A stretch of DNA of 6,526 bases from Deltaproteobacteria bacterium (GTDB taxonomy: Bacteria > Myxococcota_A > UBA796 > UBA9615). Where the stretch lies: NCBI GenBank assembly GCA_029261955.1, contig JAJDAI010000616.1, positions 1-6,526 of the forward strand, read 5' to 3'. A program made the position numbers and the translations under genes. The notes below the pieces were generated by a model. That model was not told where the DNA came from, did no database searches, and worked only from the letters and a program-made list of their open reading frames with translations. Position 1 is the stretch's first letter. Every line of letters begins with the position of its first letter. Below are positions 1-6,477 of the stretch, in pieces.

Positions 1-618
1 GGTGACGCTGTCCGCCCAGCCGCCGAGGTTGTCGTACTCCTCGAGGTAGCCCGTCACGTCCACCAGCTGGCCGACCGAGAAGGCCTCGGAGCCGGTGTCC
101 GTGAAGACCCAGACGCCGCTGTAGGGCCCGCCAGCGGGCTCCTGCACGAAGACGCCGAAGCCCGAGGGGGAGACGCCGGTGACGATCACGTCCTCCAGGG
201 TCACGAGGGTGTTGGGGGCGATGCTCCCGTCCTGGACCTCGTAGATCGTGTCGTCGGTGTTGGGGGTGGCGTCGTCGTCGTCGGGCGTCGCGTCGTCGTC
301 ATCGGGCGTCGCGTCGTCGTCGTCAGGCGTCGCGTCGTCGTCGTCGGGCGTCGCGTCGTCGTCATCGGGCGTCGCGTCGTCGTCGTCGTCGTCGGGCGTC
401 GCGTCGTCGTCGTCGTCGGGCGTCGCGTCGTCGTCGTCGTCGGGCGTCGCGTCGTCGTCGTCGGGCGTCGCGTCGTCGTCGTCCGCCGAGTCGTCATCGT
501 CCGCCGAGTCGTCGTCATCCGACGCGTCGTCGTCGTCGCGGCCGCCGCCCCGTGGGTTCGTGGTGCAGGCGGGGAGCAGGAAGAGGACGGCGAGCAGGAA
601 GATCAGGCGGTTCATCAT
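1..618 (-). CDS. Asp-rich repeat lipoprotein, 5' part (3' end outside window)
   Basis: The frame is open from ATG at 618 to the left edge, giving 206 codons without a stop; the C-terminus is missing. The N-terminus is a lipoprotein signal: MMNRL, a hydrophobic stretch, then lipobox LLPAC with the acylated Cys at residue 18. Residue +2 is Thr, not the Asp inner-membrane retention signal, so outer-membrane anchoring is inferred. A short GGGR linker leads to residues 28-119, in which 56 of 92 residues are Asp: three Asp4 blocks with AS/SA spacers, then ten D(4-6)ATP units. From residue 120 the composition becomes ordinary. A beta-rich segment begins TIYEVQDGSIAPNTLVTLED, followed by SGFGVFVQEP and later VWVFTD. 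This resembles the small OB-fold-like domains of secreted and nuclease-associated proteins, but I am not sure of the family. The Asp array probably acts as a charged spacer holding the domain away from the membrane. A second ATG at 615 is an equal start candidate; no clear Shine-Dalgarno precedes either. The gene is divergent from the transporter operon, and a functional link is unproven. Confidence 0.85.
   Translation of the reverse strand, partial: MMNRLIFLLAVLFLLPACTTNPRGGGRDDDDASDDDDSADDDDSADDDDATPDDDDATPDDDDDATPDDDDDATPDDDDDDATPDDDDATPDDDDATPDDDDATPDDDDATPDDDDATPNTDDTIYEVQDGSIAPNTLVTLEDVIVTGVSPSGFGVFVQEPAGGPYSGVWVFTDTGSEAFSVGQLVDVTGYLEEYDNLGGWADSVT
262..483 (-). repeat. In-frame tandem repeat encoding ten D(4-6)ATP units
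   Basis: Read on the minus strand, ten units of GAC-run plus GCGACGCCC follow each other without interruption. Asp counts in reading order are 4, 4, 5, 5, 6, 4, 4, 4, 4, 4, so the DNA unit is 21, 24 or 27 bp and always a multiple of three. The units are nearly identical at the base level, with rare GAT codons, one CCT proline and a slightly diverged last unit (GCC ACC CCC). Two units that begin with GAT lie exactly 63 bp (three units) apart, which suggests block duplication. The pattern fits slippage or unequal exchange under frame-preserving selection. The array lies inside the lipoprotein gene, between its signal peptide and its folded domain. Confidence 0.95.
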
Positions 619-853
619 GACGGCGGAAGATGGATCGCGCGGACGGATCCCTCAAGCCCTTTCTTCGGAAACAGGGCCCGAAAGCGGCTCGTTCAGCGAA
701 CCGTTCGGGGGCCGCCACCGCCGCCCCCACGCCCTCCCGTTAACGCTGTTCACTTGTTCTCCTCGCGTTGACGATCCCCCACGCGCGCGGGAGAGTGCCG
801 CTGGAGAAGAAGCCCCACCACCACCACCCCGGCACAGCCCCCGCGAACGCTTG
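619..853. other. Divergent intergenic region, probable regulatory region for both directions
   Basis: This 235-bp stretch separates the divergent start codons of the lipoprotein and the transporter, so it should hold both promoters. No good sigma-70 promoter is visible. The best -35-like hexamer is TTGACG at 768-773, but the sequence 17 nt downstream (GAGAGT) is a poor -10. A small AT-richer island lies at about 739-760 (GTTAAC, TTGTTC). An imperfect inverted repeat occupies about 675-713, with alternating GTTC/GAAC half-sites at 691-706. A CCACCACCACCACCCC run at 816-831 is a short microsatellite. The plus-strand frame of the transporter is open right through this region, but its composition looks non-coding there. 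Confidence 0.6.
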
Positions 854-3685
854 ATGGAGTCCCTCGCCAGAGCGCTGGTCAACCGGCGCATCGCAGCGTT
901 TGTGGTGGTGGTCTCGCTGCTCGGCACGCTCGCGGCCGTCCTGTCGGCCAGCACGGTCGAACACGACGACGACCTGCTCGCCTTCCTGCCGAAGGACAAC
1001 GAGGACGTCGCGCTCTTCCAGGCCATCAACCGCCGCTTCGGAGGGCTGGACGTGGCCCTCGTCGGCATCGAGGCGCCCGACCTCTTCGAGCCCGCATTCC
1101 TCGCCCGACTCCAGGAGGCGACCGAGGAGCTGGATGACCTCGAGCAGGTCTCCGTCGCGCTCTCCATCACGAACCTGGAAGACGTGGCCGCGGACCCCGA
1201 GGTCGGCGGCATCCGCATGGCCGCGCTGGTCGACCGCATCCCCGAGACGGTCGAGGACGCCGCCGCGCTGCGCGCCCGGGTGATGTCCCGCGACCACGTG
1301 CTCGGGAGGTTCGTCAGCGCCACCGGGGACGCGGCCCTCATCTACGCCTTCGCCGGACACGGCTCCGACCCGAAGCTGGTCGCCGAACAGGTCCGCTCCG
1401 TCATGGAGCGCCACTTCCCCGACCACGCCCTGTTCTGGGGAGGCGCACCCTTCATCTCGACCTGGATCTACGAGACGACGCAGGCCGACATGAAGCGGCT
1501 CACGCCCTGGGCCATCGCCGCGATCCTGGTGATCCTGCTCATCACCTTCCGCGACCCGCTGGGCGTCGCGCTGTCCCTCATCAGCACCGGCATGGGCATC
1601 GCCGCGGCGAACGGGCTGATGGGCCTCTTCGACGTGCAGTTCAACATCGTGCTCAGCTCGATGCCGATCCTGCTCTTCGCCCTCGGCAGCGCCTACAGCA
1701 TCCACATCCTGGCCCGCTACTACTCACTGGAGCAGGCGCTGGGCGGCGAGGAAGCGCTGATCTGCACCCTGCGCGACCTGGGCCCGGTGGTCCTCGCGGC
1801 CGGCGGCACCACCATGGCCGGGCTGCTCTCCTTCATCGTCATGGACATCGAGCCCATGCGCAGCTTCGGGCTCTACACGGCGCTGGGCATCGGCACGACG
1901 CTGGTCCTGTCCGTGACCTTCGTGCCCGCAGTCATCCGCCTGCTGGACCTCAAGGGACGGCCGCCCGGCTTCGACCTCTCGGGCCCGACGGTGGCGCTGG
2001 TCTTCTTCACGCGGAAGCACCGCGGCCTCGTCGGCGGCGTGCTGGCGGTGCTCGCGCTGGCGTCGGTGGGGCTCGTCTCGCGGGTCGACGCGCGTATGGA
2101 CAACGACGCGTTCTTCGACGAAGGCAGCCCGCCCGACCAGGCCGACCGCTTCCTCTCGGAGCACTTCGGCGGCTCGCTCTTCATCCAGATTCCCGTCAGC
2201 GGCGACTTCCGGCAGCCCGAGGTCCTGCGGCACCTGCGCTTCGTCGCCGACAGCCTGCTGCTGCTCGATGGGGTGACGTCGACGACCCACATCGCCGACA
2301 CCGTGGCCATCGCGAACGAGGCCATGGAAGGCACCCGCCGCGTGCCCGACAGCTCCGAGAAGGTCGCCCTGCTGCTCGGCTTCATGGCCGGCAACAAGGC
2401 CATCTCCCAGATGGTGAACGACGACCGCAGCGAGGCGCTGATCACCGTCAAGATCGACCGCACGGACGCGGTCGAGGTGGCCGCGCTGCTGGCCGGGGTC
2501 GAGCAGCTGGTCGATGACCTGGCGATCGAGTCCTTCACCGTCGTCAGCGCCGAGGAGGAGCCCCAGGTCGCTGACGTCGTGCTCATGCAGCAGGTCACGA
2601 CCCGCCTGCGTGCCGTCGCCGACCACTTCGGGGTCCTGCTCGACGGGCCGAAGCTCCAGCGGCTGAAGACCCGGCTCGGCAACACCGCCGGGGAGCCCGA
2701 TCCGGCCACCGTGCAGGCCGCGATCCGCCGCTTCCTCGACTCGGACGAGAACCTGGCGATGCTGCCCGACGACCAGCCCGCCCTCTGGGATCGCGTCGCC
2801 GCAGCCACGGTGTCCGCCGGACCGGGCCTGAACGAGGACGGGCTGCGCGCGGCCCTGCTCGCGGCCGGCCTCGCCGAGGACGACGCCACCGTCGACGACC
2901 TGCTCTTCTCGCTGGAGACCCCGCTCGTCGAGGCCTGGAGCGCCGAGCAGACCCGCGCCGCCGCCGGGGCCCTGCTCGCCGCCGTCGACCTGAGCCCGCC
3001 CAGCGGAGCCGACGGGGCGCGCTTCGAGAAGGCGGTCGCCGACACGCTGGCCGACCTCGCCGCCCCGAAGGTGCTGCGCGCCGCTTCGCCCGACGTCGCT
3101 GCGGGCACCCTGAGCTGGGCCGTCAATGGCCTGCCCGTGCTGCACCGCGGGCTCTCCGCGAGCGTCACCGCCAACCAGTGGCGCAGCCTGTCCTTGGCGC
3201 TCGTGTTGGTGCTGCTCATCATGATGGCGCTGTTCCGCTCGCCGCTCGCCGGCCTGCTGGCGACGACGCCGACCGTGCTGACCCTGCTCTTCGTCTACGG
3301 CGGCATGGGCGCGCTGGGCGTGACCCTGGACATCGGCACGAGCATGCTCGCCAGCCTGATCGTCGGGGCGGGCGTGGACTACGCGGTGCACCTCATCTCG
3401 GCCTGGAAGGCCGAGGAGAACGAGTCCGTCGAGAAGGCCGCCGTCAACGCCACCGCGAGCACGGCCGTCGCCATCTGGGCCAACGCCTTCATGGTCTCTG
3501 CGGGCTTCTTCGTGCTGACCCTCGGGGACGCCAAGCCGCTGCAGAACGTCGGGGCCCTGACCGCGGCGGCGATGCTGACCGCGGGGCTCTGCACCTTCCT
3601 GGCGATCCCAGCCCTCGCCCGGAGGCGGTCCTACCGCAAGGGCGGCGGCGCCACCCCGGCCATCCCCATTCCGGAGATTGGCTAA
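854..3685 (+). CDS. RND superfamily transporter, MMPL family (inner membrane)
   Basis: A 943-aa inner-membrane transporter with the duplicated RND layout. TM1 is at about 13-32, a periplasmic loop at about 34-215, TM2-TM6 at about 218-361, TM7 at about 391-408, a second loop at about 410-775 and TM8-TM12 at about 779-921. The hallmark TM4/TM10 motifs are GSAYSIH (278-284) and GAGVDYAVHL (838-847). The family-typical DDDLLAFLP segment follows TM1. MMPL/RND members use the proton gradient to move lipids or other hydrophobic molecules; the cargo here is unknown. The TM10 copy keeps the Asp-Tyr pair, while the TM4 copy has Ala-Tyr. The second loop is about twice the length of the first because of an acidic, helix-rich insertion at about 566-752. 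ATG 854 was chosen because it places MESLARALVNRR directly before TM1, as is usual in the family. The same frame is open back to 248, but that part is the antisense of the Asp repeats plus intergenic DNA. No Shine-Dalgarno is evident; TTG 851 is adjacent. The next gene starts 29 nt after the stop. Confidence 0.92.
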   Translation: MESLARALVNRRIAAFVVVVSLLGTLAAVLSASTVEHDDDLLAFLPKDNEDVALFQAINRRFGGLDVALVGIEAPDLFEPAFLARLQEATEELDDLEQVSVALSITNLEDVAADPEVGGIRMAALVDRIPETVEDAAALRARVMSRDHVLGRFVSATGDAALIYAFAGHGSDPKLVAEQVRSVMERHFPDHALFWGGAPFISTWIYETTQADMKRLTPWAIAAILVILLITFRDPLGVALSLISTGMGIAAANGLMGLFDVQFNIVLSSMPILLFALGSAYSIHILARYYSLEQALGGEEALICTLRDLGPVVLAAGGTTMAGLLSFIVMDIEPMRSFGLYTALGIGTTLVLSVTFVPAVIRLLDLKGRPPGFDLSGPTVALVFFTRKHRGLVGGVLAVLALASVGLVSRVDARMDNDAFFDEGSPPDQADRFLSEHFGGSLFIQIPVSGDFRQPEVLRHLRFVADSLLLLDGVTSTTHIADTVAIANEAMEGTRRVPDSSEKVALLLGFMAGNKAISQMVNDDRSEALITVKIDRTDAVEVAALLAGVEQLVDDLAIESFTVVSAEEEPQVADVVLMQQVTTRLRAVADHFGVLLDGPKLQRLKTRLGNTAGEPDPATVQAAIRRFLDSDENLAMLPDDQPALWDRVAAATVSAGPGLNEDGLRAALLAAGLAEDDATVDDLLFSLETPLVEAWSAEQTRAAAGALLAAVDLSPPSGADGARFEKAVADTLADLAAPKVLRAASPDVAAGTLSWAVNGLPVLHRGLSASVTANQWRSLSLALVLVLLIMMALFRSPLAGLLATTPTVLTLLFVYGGMGALGVTLDIGTSMLASLIVGAGVDYAVHLISAWKAEENESVEKAAVNATASTAVAIWANAFMVSAGFFVLTLGDAKPLQNVGALTAAAMLTAGLCTFLAIPALARRRSYRKGGGATPAIPIPEIG

Positions 3686-3702
3686 TGTGCGTCGCTCGAC
3701 CC

Positions 3703-3708
3703 GGAGGG
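3703..3708 (+). promoter_or_regulatory. Ribosome binding site of the LolA-like gene
   Basis: GGAGGG lies 6 nt before ATG 3715. It decides between two in-frame starts: ATG 3715 and an upstream ATG at 3685 that overlaps the transporter's stop codon as TAATG. The downstream start has this strong site and gives a clean signal peptide (MIRLFFALLVL); the upstream one would prepend ten residues (MCVARPGGIP) to it. Confidence 0.85.
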
Positions 3709-3714
3709 ATTCCC

Positions 3715-4434
3715 ATGATTCGTTTGTTCTTCGCACTGCTGGTGCTGTCGCCCACCCTCGCGCTCGCCGACGGGGCCACCGTGCTGAAGGCGGCCGACGA
3801 CGCCATGAAGCGCTCCGAGGACATGTCCTTCGAGTACGAGGTCGAGAACCAGGAGAAGGGCACCGACCCCAAGTCCATGGAGCTCCGCGTCTGGGTCAAG
3901 GACGCGCTCCGGCTGACCGAATTCGTGGCACCGGGCGACATGAAGGGCACCAAGGCGCTCGTGCTCAAGCAGGACCAGATGTACATCTACCTGCCGGCCT
4001 ACAAGAAGGTCCGCCGCGTCTCCTCCTCGCTGACGCAGGGCGGCTTCCTCGGCACGACCTTCGCCAACGAGGACATCTCGACCACCGAGTACTCGCCCTA
4101 CTTCGACGCGAAGCAGCTGAGCGAGAGCGAGACGGCGACGGTCCTGGAGCTGTGGCCCAAGGCGGACGCGAAGGTCGGCTACCTCAAGCTCGAGATGACG
4201 ACCGACAAGAAGACCTCGCTCCCCATCGAGATCAAGTACTTCAACAAGAAGGGCGTGCACACCAAGACGGAGACCCGCAGCGACATCTCCTGCGAAGGAG
4301 AGGTCTGCAACGCGGCGGACATGACCATGGTCGACCACAGCCGGAACGACGCCAGCACCTCGCTGCTGCGTCGGGCGTGGGAAGTGAACCAGGGTCTGGA
4401 CGACTCCCTCTTCACCGTGCGCAGCCTGCAGTAG
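3715..4434 (+). CDS. Periplasmic LolA-like protein (outer membrane lipoprotein-sorting family)
   Basis: A 239-aa protein with a Sec signal peptide: MIR, a hydrophobic core at about 4-15 and a signal peptidase I site after Ala18 (ALA/DG). The mature part is about 221 residues, normal for the family. The body matches LolA-like proteins annotated as outer membrane lipoprotein-sorting proteins. It has an amphipathic N-terminal helix (VLKAADDAMKRS), alternating beta-strands such as MELRVWVKDALRLTEFV, the signature MYIYLPAYKKVRRV (89-102), then GGFLGTTFANED (109-120), where relatives have F-(M/L)-G-(S/T)-x-F. LolA-type folds are half-barrels that hold an acyl chain in a hydrophobic cavity, so a soluble carrier of lipid across the periplasm is the likely role. 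The only two cysteines of the mature protein, C193 and C198, could form a disulfide. The gene sits between an MMPL transporter and an outer-membrane barrel, which suggests it shuttles their cargo rather than serving as the housekeeping LolA. Sequence resemblance is to the LolA-like branch, not classical LolA. Confidence 0.85.
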   Translation: MIRLFFALLVLSPTLALADGATVLKAADDAMKRSEDMSFEYEVENQEKGTDPKSMELRVWVKDALRLTEFVAPGDMKGTKALVLKQDQMYIYLPAYKKVRRVSSSLTQGGFLGTTFANEDISTTEYSPYFDAKQLSESETATVLELWPKADAKVGYLKLEMTTDKKTSLPIEIKYFNKKGVHTKTETRSDISCEGEVCNAADMTMVDHSRNDASTSLLRRAWEVNQGLDDSLFTVRSLQ

Positions 4435-4436
4435 CG

Positions 4437-4455
4437 ATGCGCCGTGCCGGCGCAT
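4437..4455 (+). other. Intergenic hairpin before the barrel gene's ribosome binding site
   Basis: ATGCGCC (4437-4443) and GGCGCAT (4449-4455) form a perfect 7-bp stem with a 5-nt loop (GTGCC). It begins 2 nt after the stop codon of the LolA-like gene and ends directly against the GGAGG of the next gene. There is no T-run, so it is not an intrinsic terminator. It could tune translation or protect mRNA between the second and third operon genes. Confidence 0.55.
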
Positions 4456-4460
4456 GGAGG
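4456..4460 (+). promoter_or_regulatory. Ribosome binding site of the outer-membrane barrel gene
   Basis: GGAGG lies 4 nt before ATG 4465, slightly closer than ideal. It supports ATG 4465 over the in-frame GTG at 4444, which lies upstream of this site and inside the hairpin loop. The chosen start also gives a signal peptide beginning MRWLVLLLWML. Confidence 0.75.
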
Positions 4461-4464
4461 ACGG

Positions 4465-6477
4465 ATGCGCTGGCTCGTATTGCTGTTGTGGATGCTGCCG
4501 ACGCTCGTTCTGGCGGACGAGGCCTCGGACGACGACGACTCGGCGTCCGAAGACGCGGGGCCCTCCCCCGAAGAGCTCGAGGACGCGGCCGAGAGGGCCG
4601 CCCGGGCGGACGCTGAAGAGGCGGCGGAGGACGCAGCCGAGGAGGCCCGCGTCGCCGCGATGGAGGCCGAGCTCGAGGCCCTCAAGAAGCAGGTCGCGAA
4701 GATCGACCGCAAGGTGAACCCCAAGCGGCCGAAGATCCGCGTGCCCACGCTGGACCTTCAGCTCGGCGGCCGGATCAGCTCGGACCTGCGCTTCCGGGTG
4801 CAGGAGAAGGTCGTGGGCGACTGGTACGACCGCACGGTCCTGCCCATCGGGATCTCCCGGTTCGAGAACATCGGCCGGCTCACGGCCGACGCATCCATCA
4901 GCAAGTTCCGTGGCTACGTGGAGCTGGACTTCGTGCTGCGCGGCGACCGGCCGGCCCTCGACGGCTTCGCGGGCCTGACGGACCAGAGCCAGTTGGTCCC
5001 GACCCGCTTCGAGTCCCAGGGCGCGTACATCCAGGCGCGCGGGCTGCTGACACCGGGCCTGGACATCTCCCTCGGACACATGCTCGTGCAGTGGGGCGTG
5101 GGCGACCAGTTCAACCCCACCAACAACCTCAACGCCAACGACCTCGAGGACCCCCTCTACTTCGGGCAGCAGCAGGCCAACCTGATGCTGAAGGTCGACT
5201 ACACGCTCCTGAACACGGTGACCTTCAGCGGCGTGGTCGTGCCGCTGTTCCGGCCGGCGCTGCTCCCCCAGACGGCGGTCCTCGGGCTCGCGCAGACCGA
5301 CCTGCTGCCCTACGTCGACGAGGACCTGCGGCTGCGGGTGCAGGCGTCAAACTCCCTGGCCTACAAGACGGGCACGCCGGTGATGGTGGACTCCATCGAG
5401 ATCCGGGAGCCCGACCGCACGCCCGAGAACATGCAGTTCGCCTTCCGCGTCGCCGCCACGCTCGGCATGCAGGACCTGGCCTTCAGCTACTACAACGGCC
5501 GCTCGGACTTCCCGACGCCGACGCTCACCGTCAACACCATCGTCGACGAGCCCATGTGCGAGGGCGATCCCACGCCGCCCACCCCGCGCGCGGTGGATGA
5601 GAACGGCGACGCGATCTACGGCGACGAGGAGGAGTGCTTCGGCGGGCGGGTCTCCTCCGCCAACGTGCTCGAGTACCCGAAGCTGCAGGTCATCGGCTTC
5701 AACGCCGCGGGCGAGATCCCGGGCATCAACGTCGGCTACCGCCTCGAGCTCGGCATCTACATCCCCGAGCGGAAGACCGGCCAGATCTTCAAGCCCACGG
5801 TCGCGCTCGATCCCACACCGCCGGGGCAGTTCGACTACGACGGCGACGGCGAAGCCGGCGGCGAGCTGCCCGAGGTGGTCTCGGACCAGGTCTTCGCCAA
5901 GTGGTCCCTCGGCTTCGACCGCAAGTTCGGGCCCGTCATCCTCAACGCCATGTGGGTGCACGGCCTGTCCGACGAGTTCGGCGCCGGCGACTGGACGACC
6001 CCCGGCGCCAAGATCCGCCGCGGCTGGACCGAGGAGGCCATCCTCGAAGAGGCCGCCCTCATCGAAGCGCCGCCCTACCCCTCGCTCTTCGAGTGCGCGA
6101 CCGGCGGCGCGGAGATGGCGCGCCTCTGCGGTCGGGAGATCACGCGGCCCTCGCTCGCCGACTACCTGGTCTTCGGCATCGACATCAACTTCCTGCGGGA
6201 CAAGGGCCTCATCCGCATCTTCACGATCTGGGACCTGAGCGGATACACCTACACCCAGTGGAACCCCCAGACGAACGAGCGCGAGGCCACGCACTACCAC
6301 CCGTTCACGCCCGAGGGCTTCTCGGCGACCATCTACCCGGAGTTCCAGTTCAACTTCGGGCACGGCGTCGACGTCGCCGCCGGCGCGCTCATCCTGCTCG
6401 GCAAGGACTACACGAAGTTCGGCGACCCGGCGGGCGGCGGCTCCCAGGTCTACTTCCGCGCGCGCTACCGCTTCTAG
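4465..6477 (+). CDS. Outer-membrane beta-barrel protein, DUF1302-like (tentative family)
   Basis: A 670-aa exported protein. A Sec signal peptide is cut after Ala17 (VLA/DE). An acidic segment follows (18-32, with ASDDDDSA at 20-27), then a charged alanine-rich helix at about 35-84 ending EALKKQVAKIDRKV, a likely coiled coil like those that trimerise some porins. From about residue 95 alternating beta-strands run to the end. The last residues, YFRARYRF, end in Phe, the usual barrel-insertion signal. Residues about 209-232 carry QWGVGDQFNPTNNLN and DLEDPLYF, resembling the WG...NP segment of DUF1302-type barrels; VVVPLFRPALLP follows. I place it near that group with moderate confidence; a porin is the alternative. 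There are exactly four cysteines, in two close pairs (365/390 and 544/555), in non-strand segments likely to be surface loops. The same loops hold EF-hand-like acidic runs (DENGDA at 378, DYDGDGE at 457). As last gene of the operon it is the probable outer-membrane end of the transporter/LolA-like pathway. Confidence 0.8.
   Translation: MRWLVLLLWMLPTLVLADEASDDDDSASEDAGPSPEELEDAAERAARADAEEAAEDAAEEARVAAMEAELEALKKQVAKIDRKVNPKRPKIRVPTLDLQLGGRISSDLRFRVQEKVVGDWYDRTVLPIGISRFENIGRLTADASISKFRGYVELDFVLRGDRPALDGFAGLTDQSQLVPTRFESQGAYIQARGLLTPGLDISLGHMLVQWGVGDQFNPTNNLNANDLEDPLYFGQQQANLMLKVDYTLLNTVTFSGVVVPLFRPALLPQTAVLGLAQTDLLPYVDEDLRLRVQASNSLAYKTGTPVMVDSIEIREPDRTPENMQFAFRVAATLGMQDLAFSYYNGRSDFPTPTLTVNTIVDEPMCEGDPTPPTPRAVDENGDAIYGDEEECFGGRVSSANVLEYPKLQVIGFNAAGEIPGINVGYRLELGIYIPERKTGQIFKPTVALDPTPPGQFDYDGDGEAGGELPEVVSDQVFAKWSLGFDRKFGPVILNAMWVHGLSDEFGAGDWTTPGAKIRRGWTEEAILEEAALIEAPPYPSLFECATGGAEMARLCGREITRPSLADYLVFGIDINFLRDKGLIRIFTIWDLSGYTYTQWNPQTNEREATHYHPFTPEGFSATIYPEFQFNFGHGVDVAAGALILLGKDYTKFGDPAGGGSQVYFRARYRF

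Noticed and set aside
262..483. CRISPR array suspected from the regular 21-27 bp periodicity.
   Set aside because: There are no unique spacers; the units are contiguous, codon-periodic and in frame with a lipoprotein, so it is a coding tandem repeat.
201..518. Minus-strand Thr/Arg-rich reading frame (TTTTRRP repeats).
   Set aside because: It is the out-of-frame reading of the Asp repeat array. The neighbouring frame has a lipobox signal peptide and continues into an ordinary domain, so that one is real.
681..697. LexA-box-like CGTTCAGC of the myxobacterial type.
   Set aside because: Only the 3' half fits the consensus as I remember it; the 5' half mismatches at most positions, and no gene here suggests an SOS role.
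768..796. Possible sigma-70 promoter, TTGACG with GAGAGT 17 nt downstream.
   Set aside because: The -35 is good but the -10 matches the consensus at only three of six positions, and other sigma factors are likely in such genomes. Not strong enough to annotate.
3685..3714. Upstream ATG start for the LolA-like gene, overlapping the transporter stop as TAATG.
   Set aside because: It would prepend a non-signal decapeptide and lacks the strong GGAGGG spacing that ATG 3715 has. Translational coupling through it remains possible but unsupported.
1724..3736. Long minus-strand open frame opposite the transporter gene.
   Set aside because: Low-complexity Gly/Arg/Gln/Asp composition without recognisable domains; an antisense shadow caused by high third-position GC.
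3682..5079. Long minus-strand open frame opposite the LolA-like and barrel genes.
   Set aside because: It spans two well-supported plus-strand genes, is rich in Arg, Val, His and Gln with no domain pattern, and has no plausible start context.
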